Numbered from the stretch's first letter, positions 22,216-30,864 are shown. The stretch is 64,000 bases of DNA from Ephydatia muelleri (GCA_013339895.1 JABACO010000002.1:5874235-5938234); one strand, 5' to 3'. Program-made: numbers and translations. The notes: generated by a model not told the origin, from the sequence alone.

Positions 22216-24058
22216 ATTTGTTTGTGTAAGTGCTTATCTTATTGCTTCGCACGTGATGAATGCGCGCGGTTTTGAATGAATAATTTAGCCGTCAACCGCT
22301 GGTAAGGTCATTCATTGTATGTAGCAGATGGAGATGGCCGGAGCAGACTATATAGTTGTTACAGTTGAGGGTGTAGAACAACTAGAGTTAGAAGATGACT
22401 CTGAAGGGCGCTTTACTCCTCTCTCGACTCGTTAATCGGAGTGCCCACCTCTGGTTTGCGGTACAATTCGTGGTGTGCTGGTGGAGAACGGCCAATTGAT
22501 GAGGCCATACGACGGTTGGCAGTCGGAAGGAAGAGTGTATATAGTGCTAGTGAAGGCAAACCAGCAAGTTTCTGCAGAGCCGCAAATGAAGTCAACAACT
22601 TGAAGCGTCCTCTAAAATCGGTACTGATGTAATCAATGTAACGGATATCTAATGAATGAACCATGCCACACACGCACACAAAACTTTTTTTTTACTGTGC
22701 CACAGGGCAGTCACGAGTTACCAACTATTGAGGATTTCGAAACGGTTTGCAAATAGCTATATGGTGCTGCTTGCGTTTCATTGCTGTTGCTTTCTTTATC
22801 ATAGGTTCCATCCCCACGAAGCAGTCACGTCACTCCAGAAGCTGCCAAAAGGTTTATTTATTTTTTTATTGCAGGTTCACAACTGTTGTGCGTGTGCTAG
22901 AAAATCTCTGTGTTGCAAAAACACATGCACGCGTGCAGTATACCTCTACCTCTGTGACTGATTTGCCTTGCAGTACATCACATTCAAGTCAGCCAGCAAC
23001 AACAAAGCAGGTATCTACACCATCCAGATCGCAGATGGAGCTACCATTGAGAGCAGGTACAAATAGGCGCACTGCTCTGTCAGGATCGGAGGTATGCACT
23101 TTGCATGCATGTAAGAAATTATCATTCCAATTAATACACAACATTTAGTCAACAGCTAAACAGTGTCTTGTGAGCAAATTCATATGATGCAGTTCAATCA
23201 CCTCAATTACTCATTAGGGTTTGAATTGAATGGTGCAGATTGTGGTGATGAAAGGTCTGACTATGAGCTACAGAGAGCTAGGTCGATCAGGCTCAACAAA
23301 GAATTTCTACATAGCCAACAAATGGTATGTTCAGGTTACAAAATATCCAGTTTTACTTTCAATTCTAATAGATCGCAAATGTCGTGGATGAAGCTGATGC
23401 TGTTCTGGTTACCAAAAAGTGGTGGAGTAGGAGTCATGCTACAAAACCAAGCCTTAATTCAGTGGTATCAGCAATTGATGATGCTGGCTTCCAAGGCCAA
23501 AGAAGAACTGTACGTTGAGAGAAATGATGGCACATGTTGGAAACCGGCTAGTGGAAGAAAAAAGGGTTACCCTTAACAGAGCTGCTGGGCTATCAAAAGA
23601 AGACACTATACTGTAGTGCGTGTATTGCTGCTATATGGTTCGTATTTGAACGTTTTGGGAAACAAATTTTTTTGTGCACAATATTTGCATGCGGGTCTGG
23701 GTACGAGACGACAGGAAAGGCCTGGCACTGCGGGTCTGGGTACGAGACGACAGGAAAGGCCTGGCACGATGCGTAGTACAACGTTGTTAAACGTTGTACA
23801 AACGTTGTAAAACGTGAATGCAATGATTGTATTCTATTGCCATTCATGCCGCGTGTACATGTAACGTTGAAATTTGATGTATTCTTACTGTAAATATGTT
23901 GTAATTCATAGTAAAATTTACAACCATTGTGAAAAATACAACCGTAGTAAAAGCACAATTTTGTTGTATTTCAAATAACGCATATACAATGTTTTACCAC
24001 ACGATATACACTGCATTACAACAAAAATACATTACATTTCTACCATCGTAAAATCATT
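22216..24058. other. CACTA right flank, no recognisable gene
   Basis: Short frames at 22,335-22,620 and 23,163-23,576 show patches of gene-like composition but are broken by stops and match nothing I know. The last 300 bp is AT-rich and filled with TACAAC / GTAAAAC subterminal motifs in both orientations, mirroring 3,062-3,210. Confidence 0.5.
23691..23767. repeat. 39-bp tandem duplication
   Basis: GCGGGTCTGGGTACGAGACG through GGCCTGGCAC occurs twice in tandem, at 23,691 and 23,730, with no visible differences. Confidence 0.9.
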
Positions 24059-24070
24059 TTTTTCCCTGTG
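24059..24070 (-). repeat. CACTA right terminal inverted repeat
   Basis: TTTTTCCCTGTG, the reverse complement of the left terminus, followed by the second GTC target copy. Confidence 0.8.
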
Positions 24071-24115
24071 GTCGTCGAGGAGACTGACGCATGCACATCA
24101 TCTGACTCAAATTAA
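24071..24115 (+). pseudogene. Displaced 3' end of the TRAF-like gene
   Basis: After the second copy of target site GTC, the frame left at 3049 continues for 13 codons and ends with TAA at 24,113-24,115. The short acidic/Ser-Thr tail follows the last MATH strand. The preserved frame and a duplication of only 3 bp indicate a clean insertion with no further rearrangement. Confidence 0.7.
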
Positions 24116-24201
24116 GTAATTCATTTATGGTGAAGCCCTGTGTTTTCTAATATTAGAGACATATATAATTCTATATATAGATTATCACTTGAGCAGGCAT
24201 A

Positions 24202-24723
24202 ATGAGTAGAGATCTTAGGGCGGGTGAGCCGAAGGCTCAGAAGGCTCAGAGGATATATTGTAATACTTGTGGTAGATATACATGTGACATATTAACACCA
24301 AAGTGTGTCGATTGTCACATACTGCCGGAATACAGATATGTAGATGAAGCGCCATGGATTAAGGAAATAGACACAAACAATGAGCTATTTCTGCCAAGAT
24401 GTAATAAATGTAACAAAGTTGCCGAACGATCATGGTTCGAACAAAAAGCTTTAAGTGGAAGATATAGTATACAATCAAAACAGTGCTGTATATGTAGGCA
24501 CGATTATCACATCATCAAACAACCATCACATATAGCTATACGCGATGCATTACATCAACATAATTTAAATATTGCTAAGGTTAGACGCAAAGAGAGACCA
24601 ATCGAATGTATATGCGGTAGTAAAGTTGCACCATCAAATAAAAATAGACATGACGCCACAGATAAACATATCCATGCAATACAGGAAATGCTGCAACTAT
24701 TGAGTATATATGAAGAGGAATAA
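24202..24723 (+). CDS. Cysteine-rich zinc-binding protein, viral
   Basis: A 173-residue basic protein with successive CxxC knuckles: C20/C23, C35/C38, C67/C70, C95-C98, then a C-terminal finger with C136, C138 and H150/H156. At least two zinc sites are likely; no enzyme motif is visible. ATG 24,202 follows a TATATATAG stretch by about 25 bases, so the start is reasonable. It is the first intact gene right of the CACTA insertion, transcribed in the same direction as polB and the TRAF-like gene. Similar small multi-zinc proteins occur in many large DNA viruses, but I cannot name a family. A nucleic-acid-binding or transcription role is inference. Confidence 0.75.
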   Translation: MSRDLRAGEPKAQKAQRIYCNTCGRYTCDILTPKCVDCHILPEYRYVDEAPWIKEIDTNNELFLPRCNKCNKVAERSWFEQKALSGRYSIQSKQCCICRHDYHIIKQPSHIAIRDALHQHNLNIAKVRRKERPIECICGSKVAPSNKNRHDATDKHIHAIQEMLQLLSIYEEE

Positions 24724-24874
24724 TCTTAAGCAAGTCATTCATTGCGAAGTCTGTCTACGACTGCAACTCGGAACTACTTCAAAGAATTTAAAAAAGTGAG
24801 GATAATCAAAGACGTTATACTTGTGTGTATGTTATACTTGTGAGCGCATGCTATTTTTTTTCAAAGTTATGGAA

Positions 24875-25051
24875 ATGGTACCATTTATAACAAGACGTGA
24901 ATATGTAAGAGAAAGCATAACTCAACAGACTATGATGTTACCGCGCACATCAGAATCAGAAAACATCTTTACCATCAAAGACGCGCTGTTTTTTATGTTG
25001 GGCTTTTGTTTTGGGATGCTTTTTATTATATTGCTGAATCCAAGATACTAA
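24875..25051 (+). CDS. Small single-pass membrane protein
   Basis: The C-terminal half is one hydrophobic helix (ALFFMLGFCFGMLFIILL) followed by a four-residue tail, making a tail-anchored type. The N-terminal part is polar. An ATG at 24,821 is also in frame but would add a Cys-rich, Phe-rich leader; the ATGs at 24,869 and 24,875 look more natural. No family recognised. Downstream is an AT-rich spacer before the next gene. Confidence 0.5.
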   Translation: MVPFITRREYVRESITQQTMMLPRTSESENIFTIKDALFFMLGFCFGMLFIILLNPRY

Positions 25052-25203
25052 CTACTCTGGTACTGACTTTGATGCCGAATAGATACATGTGCATTTTTTT
25101 AGTTTTTAGTTGAAATTATTTTTTTATTTTCAGCAATTTAGACATGCTATACTATATATTTATAAAGTGTTTGCAGTGACTTGATAGAAAAAGTTAATTA
25201 ATA

Positions 25204-25782
25204 ATGTCAACTGAACAAGTGCATACTATTAATGAGGAACTCCCTCACGAAGGTGTGCAATTACATGAGGGTGAGGCGAGGATGGTACTCATTGATGAGG
25301 GGGGTGCAACCATAAAACCCGCTATTCCTAATGATGTTCTATTTAAGCCATATACTCTCGCTAATAACGCGAATCTGTGTCGTCTATTATGTGAGGATTG
25401 TGAGCTATCATATGTGGAATGCCCCTATTGCGCTGAGCCACTACAGATTACCAAACAATATATTCTAAGTGCAGTAAATAATAGAACTGAATATATTCGC
25501 AAAAAGATGCGAATAGTTAAATGCATGAACTGTTTCACTGAATATAAGTTTGAACTTAAAAAGACAAATACATATTTGTTAGTACCATATAGATATAAGG
25601 ATGATGCGCGCCGGCTGGGCGCAATGTATGATCCAGATGTCAAACTTTGGTATATAAGTGCAAAAGCTCCACCTATGGTAGGTCATCAACTATTAAAGAG
25701 ATATAAAAAAGTAATAATTGATATAGATGAGTTGGCTAAAGATTTTATGTGTGCAGAAACACAGTGTGATTACAACTCCTAA
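25204..25782 (+). CDS. Zinc-ribbon plus DUF5710-like domain protein
   Basis: 192 residues. Cysteine pairs C63/C66, C73/C76 and C107/C110 form a zinc ribbon. Residues 125-152 (LLVPYRYKDDARRLGAMYD through KLWYIS) match the DUF5710 pattern, a small domain found in primase/TraC-type and other nucleic-acid proteins. ATG 25,204 follows TTTATAAAG by about 40 bases. It may act in DNA or RNA transactions of the virus; that is inference from domain company. Convergent with the myristoylated protein gene, with which it shares a 97-bp AT-rich spacer. Confidence 0.7.
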   Translation: MSTEQVHTINEELPHEGVQLHEGEARMVLIDEGGATIKPAIPNDVLFKPYTLANNANLCRLLCEDCELSYVECPYCAEPLQITKQYILSAVNNRTEYIRKKMRIVKCMNCFTEYKFELKKTNTYLLVPYRYKDDARRLGAMYDPDVKLWYISAKAPPMVGHQLLKRYKKVIIDIDELAKDFMCAETQCDYNS

Positions 25783-25879
25783 ATTAGTAGTAAAAAAATA
25801 AAAAATAAAGCATTTATATAAATAGGTATCAAAGTAGTGATGCTTTATTTATTTTTTTGTTATTTTTATCAAAAGAAGT

Positions 25880-26404
25880 TTAGGGAGTAGCCCCTAAAAC
25901 TATGTCGCTACTTCCTGTAAATAGTTTAGTTGTTCCAATTAAGTCACCGCCATAGCATCCCATTCCTATAGCTATAGAAGACTTAAGAATATTATCACCT
26001 TTCAGAAAATATGATAAGCCAGTAGCGCCACCTATAGAAGACAAATGTCCAAGATTTAACTGAATTCTAGACTCAGATAAAACTCCCCCTAAAGCGCCAT
26101 AAAACATAGGGTTCATATCTAATACATAAGCTGATGCAGCCGATGTAAAAGATGAAGTTAAAATTCTGAGAATAATTTTTGTATTATCACTTAACTCTTT
26201 ATCATATGTAGTTGCTGCATAATTAAATGTGGGGGCATTTACTGGATTATACACTTGATTTATAGTATTTTCAATTGTATTATTCAAAGACTGTGATGGT
26301 AGTCTACCCACAATATTTGATGCAAGTGCTGCGGAATTTGCTGCGGAAATTCTTGCAATATCTACTGCCGTTGCCGGTGGTGGAGAAGATTGTTGATTAC
26401 CCAT
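25880..26404 (-). CDS. N-myristoylated Gly/Ala-rich membrane protein
   Basis: The start is placed at 26,404 because it gives MGNQQSS, a classic N-myristoylation signal (Gly2, Ser6); the open frame extends further upstream without support. About 175 residues: a polar Ala/Pro N-terminus, then hydrophobic segments rich in Gly. A patch AYVLDMNPMFYGALGGVL resembles AYFMDLPQKESLLLGTIVG in the protein at 28,372, suggesting paralogy. Probably a membrane protein of the virion or its assembly site; no homologous family is named. Stop lies next to a GGGG/CCCC hairpin. Confidence 0.65.
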   Translation of the reverse strand: MGNQQSSPPPATAVDIARISAANSAALASNIVGRLPSQSLNNTIENTINQVYNPVNAPTFNYAATTYDKELSDNTKIILRILTSSFTSAASAYVLDMNPMFYGALGGVLSESRIQLNLGHLSSIGGATGLSYFLKGDNILKSSIAIGMGCYGGDLIGTTKLFTGSSDIVLGATP

Positions 26405-26471
26405 GCTTCGCAAAATAGTGTCGTATATGTTTAATATATTTATATCTTTAAGTGTCATAGAGTAAGGGGTC

Positions 26472-26488
26472 TTAGGGGTTAGCCCTAA
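26472..26488. terminator. GC-rich hairpin TTAGGGG-ttag-CCCTAA
   Basis: Sits in the roughly 110-bp gap between two minus-strand membrane-protein genes, just after the stop of the gene at 26,513-26,937. Confidence 0.5.
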
Positions 26489-26512
26489 CAAGGGGCTCAT
26501 GCCGAAGTCTCA

Positions 26513-26937
26513 TCATAGAGTTGCTGGAGTATAAGATTTCATGGCATATCCACCAGTTGAGGATATTTGATCAGTAACTTCACCTAGATAAGAATAAATT
26601 TTATTATCACTGAAATTTTTATCTAGATATGATAACAATAAATCTGATGCCAAAGCATAACCAGCGCCACGAAGGAAAGTATTTGTTGGTTGTATTCCAG
26701 CAACATAATAATTAATACCTGAAAATACTAAGCCACCACCTGCAGCTCCTGCAGCATATGCGGCATATCCATTAAATTCCAGACCCATTTTGGGAAATAC
26801 CATTGATTTGCTGTAATAATCAGCAAATCCACTTAGTCCTGCTATTGTGCTGCCTTAGCAAAAGTTGGATTTGTACCCATTGCATAATCATAGCCGTAAG
26901 CTAACGCTCCAGCTGCCACTGCTTGTTTAACTGCCAT
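26513..26937 (-). pseudogene. Small Gly/Ala-rich membrane protein, frameshifted
   Basis: The downstream part (26,803-26,513) is open and encodes an Ala/Gly-rich hydrophobic protein (YAAYAAGAAGGG) ending TPATL. A natural start MAVKQAVAAGALAYGYD lies at 26,937 in another frame, and the frame of the C-terminal part is open upstream of 26,803. One frameshift near 26,858 therefore splits a single gene of about 140 residues. Several predicted membrane segments. Member of the group of small hydrophobic proteins around the ATPase. Confidence 0.6.
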
Positions 26938-27025
26938 CTAATTCTTTGTATTATCGATGTATGTAAATAACCAAAATTTATATCTAATACTCAATTTATA
27001 AATTGCTATTATCATGCTACTATTA

Positions 27026-27041
27026 TAGGGGGTACTCCCTA
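27026..27041. terminator. GC-rich hairpin TAGGGGG-tact-CCCTA
   Basis: Lies in the divergent spacer between the membrane-protein gene (start 26,937) and the ATPase gene, flanked by AATTAATTAA. Confidence 0.4.
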
Positions 27042-27195
27042 ATTAATTAAAGCTATATACTATATTCGTTTATAAACATAATAATAATAATTTATTAATG
27101 CTATGTCTGATGCATTGGATCGTTTCTTATCTATCGGAGGGTGACAGGGTTATATCACCTAGTTCAAAAAATCCTCTACTATTCGCTCTGATAAT

Positions 27196-27900
27196 ATGGC
27201 AATTGACTCAGAGAAAGAAGAGGATTTTAGGGAGAATCCCCCTAAAGAAGAGTGTGGAGACAGATTATCTGAATCTACCGAGTTTGTAGAACAAAAATGC
27301 GCAAGATTTCTACCAACACCATCAATCACATTAATATATGGGCCGCCTGGTCGAGGAAAAAGTTATTTACTCAGAAAAATGTATGAAAATCCACCACTTA
27401 ATGAATATGGACAATGTGCAGTAAATAGTGTTGTGGTATTTACTGCTACACCAATAGATTGGATAGATATACAAAAAATTTGTGTCAGAGAATGGAGTGA
27501 AGAAATATTAGCAAAATTAATGAGATATCAAAAAAATAAAAAAATTCCAGCACATACAGTAATAATTTTAGATGATCTGTTAGCAAAAATTAATTATGAT
27601 ACGCCATTAATGACTGAACTATTTACAAGACATCGTCACTATAATTTAAGTGTATTAATCGCAGTGCAAAATATCACAAAGACAATACATCCACTAGTAA
27701 GGGGACAAGTTAGCAGATTTATTTGTTTTGAACCCCCATCATTAGAATCATGTAAGAAAATTTATGAAGCATTTTGTTCTTCATTGTGGAGTAACTCAAG
27801 AGAAATGTATAAGAAAATAAAAGAATTAAATATGCTGGAATCACATTCATATTTAGTCATCGATGTAAATACTGGTAAAAGTTTCATCGGCACTGGATGA
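27196..27900 (+). CDS. Genome-packaging ATPase (FtsK/HerA, A32-like)
   Basis: 234 residues. Walker A GPPGRGKS (49-56), Walker B VIILDD (122-127) and the AVQN element (156-159) mark the packaging ATPase shared by Polintons, virophages, adintoviruses and poxvirus A32. It would drive genome entry into the capsid. Usual length for this group is 200-300 residues, so the gene looks complete. Start 27,196 gives an acidic N-terminus; an upstream ATG at 27,098 is in a different frame. A GGGAGAATCCCCCT hairpin-like stretch (27,227-27,246) lies within the N-terminal codons. Flanked on both sides by small membrane-protein genes. Confidence 0.9.
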   Translation: MAIDSEKEEDFRENPPKEECGDRLSESTEFVEQKCARFLPTPSITLIYGPPGRGKSYLLRKMYENPPLNEYGQCAVNSVVVFTATPIDWIDIQKICVREWSEEILAKLMRYQKNKKIPAHTVIILDDLLAKINYDTPLMTELFTRHRHYNLSVLIAVQNITKTIHPLVRGQVSRFICFEPPSLESCKKIYEAFCSSLWSNSREMYKKIKELNMLESHSYLVIDVNTGKSFIGTG

Positions 27901-27922
27901 TGGCCGTGCCGGTCAGGGGGTC

Positions 27923-27941
27923 TTAGGGGGAAGCCCCCTAA
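27923..27941. terminator. GC-rich hairpin TTAGGGGG-aag-CCCCCTAA between convergent genes
   Basis: A near-perfect stem of 8 bp with a 3-base loop, in AT-rich surroundings, between the convergent ATPase and membrane-protein genes. Preceded by GGCCGTGCCGGTC, a second small stem. Eleven or so hairpins of this kind occur in the viral part, mostly directly after stop codons. A role at transcript 3' ends, as in the mimivirus hairpin rule, is inferred; no transcript data were available. Confidence 0.55.
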
Positions 27942-27942
27942 T

Positions 27943-28305
27943 TTACCCCATCCAAAATCCTAGCACTGCACATGTAGCACCTGTAATAGAAGCTGCATGA
28001 TCAATTAAAAATCCTTTCGATTGGCCAGTTCCAGTAATTGTTCCTCCTATAGATTTACCTGTAATAGCTCTACCAATCCACCCTATAGGTGATGTATCAA
28101 TAAGAGTTGCTTCAGTCCCCATGATTAATCCTGAAATTCCTCCAGATGTGACAAGAGATGCTATCAAATATCCTCCCCCTCCCATAACTACAGCATAAAT
28201 CATTTTATGTGGAATAGATCCACTAGCTAAGGCATCTTGCACAATTGTGCTCTGATAAGCAGAATTAGCAACAGTTAAACCTTGCGCTGCAGCAATCGTT
28301 GCCAT
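27943..28305 (-). CDS. Small Gly-rich membrane protein
   Basis: 120 residues starting MATIAAAQGLTVANSAYQS, with two to three hydrophobic Gly-rich segments (AVVMGGGGYLIASLVTSGG, GATCAVLGFW). Short loops carry few charges. The ATG at 28,305 is separated by only 66 bp from the start of the divergent gene at 28,372, so the two likely share a promoter region containing TATATATAG and TATATATAAATAC. Function unknown; a virion membrane protein is plausible from context. Confidence 0.65.
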   Translation of the reverse strand: MATIAAAQGLTVANSAYQSTIVQDALASGSIPHKMIYAVVMGGGGYLIASLVTSGGISGLIMGTEATLIDTSPIGWIGRAITGKSIGGTITGTGQSKGFLIDHAASITGATCAVLGFWMG

Positions 28306-28371
28306 GAAAATTTTTTTTTTAATCCAATTTGTATATATAGATGTATATATAAATACAATCGAGTATTCAAA

Positions 28372-28974
28372 ATGTTAGGAGTTAATGCAAGTCGTACATC
28401 ATATGGGCAAGGACAAGGTCAAGGCCAATCTAGTGACATTAGAAATGGACAACAGCTTGGCAACACTAATCCAAATATCAATCATATACTATATCAACCA
28501 AATAATAGTCCCTCTATAATTATTGGACTAGATCAAAATGACGCATCAAAAGGAAAGAGAAATGATATGTCATCATCAACAAATTTTGCACCGAATAATA
28601 GTTTTAGTGCCCCGACTACTGGCACCAATCAAGGAATGGGTTTAGGTTCTATAGGTGGAATGGTAAACAACAAAAATTCTGTTATAAATATGATGCTGCC
28701 ATCATTAGCAGCTGGAGGTGTTTCATATTTAGTTGCATATTTCATGGATTTGCCACAAAAAGAAAGTTTATTATTGGGTACTATTGTGGGTGCTAGTTCT
28801 ATACCTGGTGAATTTATAGCAAGTTATGTTGCACCAAATAATGAGATTGTAAGTACTGTTGCCACAACAGGTATTGGAGCAGGTGCAACTATTTTAATGG
28901 GAGTGACAGCCGATGTTGGAATAATTATGGCAGTTACTGGCAGTATATCTAGTGCAGCCACTAATATATGCTAG
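28372..28974 (+). CDS. Gln/Gly-Asn-rich protein with C-terminal membrane segments
   Basis: 200 residues from ATG 28,372, 40 bases after TATATATAG. The first 100 residues are polar and low complexity (GQGQGQGQSS, many N, S, P); the rest is hydrophobic and Gly/Ala-rich with about three membrane segments. The AYFMDLPQKESLLLGTIVG stretch resembles the myristoylated protein at 25,880-26,404. Frames upstream of 28,372 overlap the divergent neighbour's start and are unlikely to be used. Ends just before a strong hairpin. Confidence 0.65.
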   Translation: MLGVNASRTSYGQGQGQGQSSDIRNGQQLGNTNPNINHILYQPNNSPSIIIGLDQNDASKGKRNDMSSSTNFAPNNSFSAPTTGTNQGMGLGSIGGMVNNKNSVINMMLPSLAAGGVSYLVAYFMDLPQKESLLLGTIVGASSIPGEFIASYVAPNNEIVSTVATTGIGAGATILMGVTADVGIIMAVTGSISSAATNIC

Positions 28975-29006
28975 GTAAAACCCTATAATCCCACAACTAG
29001 GGGGTG

Positions 29007-29027
29007 TTAGGGGGAGAATCCCCCTAG
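29007..29027. terminator. GC-rich hairpin TTAGGGGG-agaat-CCCCCTAG
   Basis: Follows the stop at 28,974 and precedes the promoter module of the next gene by about 20 bases. The flanking GGTAAAACCCTATAA is repeated on both sides of the hairpin (28,974 and 29,028). Confidence 0.6.
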
Positions 29028-29043
29028 GTAAAACCCTATAAAT

Positions 29044-29080
29044 GCGCACAATTAGAGAGAGCAATATATATAAGTATAAA
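29044..29080 (+). promoter_or_regulatory. Putative promoter module CGCACAATTAG...TATATAAGTATAA
   Basis: Shares CGCACAATTAGA, then CAATATATATAAGTATAA at the same spacing, with 34,227-34,261 upstream of another gene. It lies 82 bases before ATG 29,162. Because it looks like a promoter, the in-frame ATG at 29,042 just in front of it is rejected as start. Confidence 0.6.
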
Positions 29081-29161
29081 GTTCAGGTATCCGACACATA
29101 TTATATTGTGATTAAACCGCAAGGTTATTATATTATCATCGACCTATACACACATAGCATC

Positions 29162-29905
29162 ATGTCTACAAAGGTTGGTATTCAGAAGATCTACGATGAG
29201 CTAGCCATCTATGGAATCACCAGATATAACATCTCCATATTTACTGAGGGCACAATGCGTGTAGCTCCTAATCGCAAATCAGAGCTAGCTGATCAACCAA
29301 TTGACCGAATTAACAGTTTGTTTGACGAACTCTATTCATATAGAGTTAAACAGGTCTTTGAGTGCTACTATGGCAGGCCTAATTGGGTAATCGATGAAGA
29401 AGAAGAGAATCTCATCTATGAAGATGATGAACTTGATGAAGAAACAGAAGAGCTCATCTTCAAAGATGCTGCAGATATTGCATACTTGGCTGAGGTAAAT
29501 GCCGTCAATGTGAAATGCACACAGCTACTTGCAAAGCATGGAATAACTGTGGCGCAAAGTAACAAGATATTTCATGCACTCTATCGCGAATGGGGTATGA
29601 TACTTCTACCTGGCCGATTGGCTGAATTCATTGAAATATTTACCCAAATGTACAATCCAGAGACACATGATGAAATTGTTCTGACACAGCAAATTATGAA
29701 GGAGTTTGAAGCGGTTAAAAAGAGTGAAAAAGAATCAGAGCTCCATGAATCTGTAATGAAGGATCGCATAGAGAAACAGATAACTACAATCAAATGCATA
29801 GAAGAATCTGGAGAGATATCTTCTAACAAAGCTGAGGCCCTGATAAAAAGATGTGAGCATCTTAACGCGTGGGAATCAGCAGAAGACAAAAGAGCTAGCC
29901 CTTAA
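29162..29905 (+). CDS. Unrecognised acidic/helical viral protein
   Basis: 247 residues from ATG 29,162 (MSTKVGIQKIYDELAIYG). The start is preferred over 29,042 because the intervening sequence carries the TATATAAGTATAA module. An acidic stretch (DEEEENLIYEDDELDEETEEL) lies near the middle; the C-terminal third is charged and helical (KKSEKESELHESVMKDRIEKQ). No membrane segment, zinc site or enzymatic motif is visible. Could be an internal structural or regulatory protein; no name can be supported. Confidence 0.65.
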   Translation: MSTKVGIQKIYDELAIYGITRYNISIFTEGTMRVAPNRKSELADQPIDRINSLFDELYSYRVKQVFECYYGRPNWVIDEEEENLIYEDDELDEETEELIFKDAADIAYLAEVNAVNVKCTQLLAKHGITVAQSNKIFHALYREWGMILLPGRLAEFIEIFTQMYNPETHDEIVLTQQIMKEFEAVKKSEKESELHESVMKDRIEKQITTIKCIEESGEISSNKAEALIKRCEHLNAWESAEDKRASP

Positions 29906-29956
29906 GACATCAAATACTGCGAACTAAAACTATTAGGATTAATGTGAACTAAAAAC

Positions 29957-29974
29957 TAGGGGGATTGACCCCTA
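29957..29974. terminator. GC-rich hairpin TAGGGGG-attga-CCCCTA followed by T run
   Basis: About 50 bases after the stop at 29,905, followed by TTTTTTT and a further GCCCCCTAA half-site. Confidence 0.5.
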
Positions 29975-30042
29975 TTTTTTTATGCCCCCTAATTGTATTG
30001 CGTGAATGTATGCGTAAACACTTAATTAAAATTTTATTTGCG

Positions 30043-30054
30043 TATAAGTATAAA
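30043..30054 (+). promoter_or_regulatory. Putative promoter element GTATAAGTATAAAG
   Basis: Matches the core of the modules at 29,065 and 34,250. ATG 30,092 follows 38 bases downstream, itself preceded by TTTATAAA. Confidence 0.5.
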
Positions 30055-30091
30055 GTTACAGCAGTCTATCATTCTCACTACCATTTATAAA

Positions 30092-30828
30092 ATGTCACAG
30101 CAATACCACGAGCATACTATTCTTGAAGATACTACTGCACTTACCCCATACCATCCATATGATGAAGATGATATAGAACACTACTATTCAAATTCTGAAG
30201 ATGGTGGATTATGTGGAGTGTTAGAAAATATTAATATGTCTGTGCATTATCAAATTACGATAAGTCATCCTTTATATTTTAAAGATCTTCACGCTAGAAG
30301 TCGCGAGATCTTTAAATGTATGGAAGATATTATCAATTTTGTTAAGGTTGGAGATAGATTTAAATTATATACAGAAAGAATATAACATTTCTAAGACATT
30401 TACAAGAAATGCTAATACATGTATATGCTAAAATCGATGAGGCTATTAATGTTGATAATAATTATACAATTGATTTTAGATTTGATAGAGTTGGACTAAA
30501 TATAGCTAAGGCAGCATTTTTAATAAATGCAAGAAGAAAATTACAGTTACTACCACCTGTATCAAAAATAATTTCTATTCCTAAATATTGCCAAACTTTA
30601 AAGCCTAAAGAAATTTGCCCAATCTGTTATAGTGATGAATATAGCGAAAAAAATTATATGGTTGAGACTATATGTGGGCATAAATTTCATGTAAAGTGTA
30701 TGCATAATTGGTTTGATCAAACAAATACATGCCCAATGTGTAGAACACCAGTTGATGAGTATGATGTAGATGTGCATCAATTAACTGATGATGAATTTGT
30801 AGATTTTATAGCATTACAAACTAGTTAG
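30092..30828 (+). pseudogene. RING-H2 finger protein (probable E3 ubiquitin ligase), one frameshift
   Basis: Two adjacent open frames (30,092-30,385 and 30,409-30,828) belong to one gene: the second frame is open through the end of the first, so a single base shift near 30,370 separates them. The C-terminus carries a complete RING-H2: CPIC, then CGHKFHVKC, then CPMC, with all eight zinc ligands. The acidic tail is VDEYDVDVHQLTDDEF. RING-H2 proteins recruit ubiquitin-loaded E2 enzymes. The N-terminus is acidic and unrecognised. The break could be mutation after integration or an assembly error. Confidence 0.75.
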
Positions 30829-30864
30829 TTAGGGGTAAACCCCATAGACAATTAAGTTTAGCCA

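Larger units (their letters stand above)
3050..24070. mobile_element. CACTA (EnSpm/CMC-type) DNA transposon, 21 kb, satellite-loaded
   Basis: Both ends carry the inverted terminus CACAGGGAAAAA, and the flanks repeat GTC (3047-3049 and 24,071-24,073). CACTR/CACAG ends with 2-3 bp duplications are characteristic of the CACTA superfamily. Subterminal regions contain many short related motifs in both orientations (TACAATGG, TACAACGTTG, GTAAAAC), also typical. Inside are, in order: a left flank with a 40-bp inverted repeat, about 15 kb of 151-bp satellite broken by a hAT element, decayed transposase sequence on the minus strand, and a right flank without clear genes. The insertion splits the viral TRAF-like gene. 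Confidence 0.82.

Noticed and set aside
22413..23576. Possible second CACTA protein in the right flank
   Set aside because: There are patches of gene-like sequence (for example 22,335-22,430), but stops interrupt every frame and no family could be recognised.
3050..24070. Interpretation of the satellite as part of the virus
   Set aside because: The CACAGGGAAAAA ends with GTC duplication and the in-frame continuation of the TRAF-like gene at 24,071 show it arrived later inside a transposon.
26405..26500. N-terminal extension of the gene at 25,880
   Set aside because: The downstream ATG gives a textbook myristoylation signal; the extension overlaps a GC-rich hairpin and has no recognisable feature.
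29042..29161. Upstream in-frame ATG for the gene at 29,162
   Set aside because: The 40 codons between include the TATATAAGTATAA module shared with another gene's upstream region, so this stretch is more likely promoter and leader.
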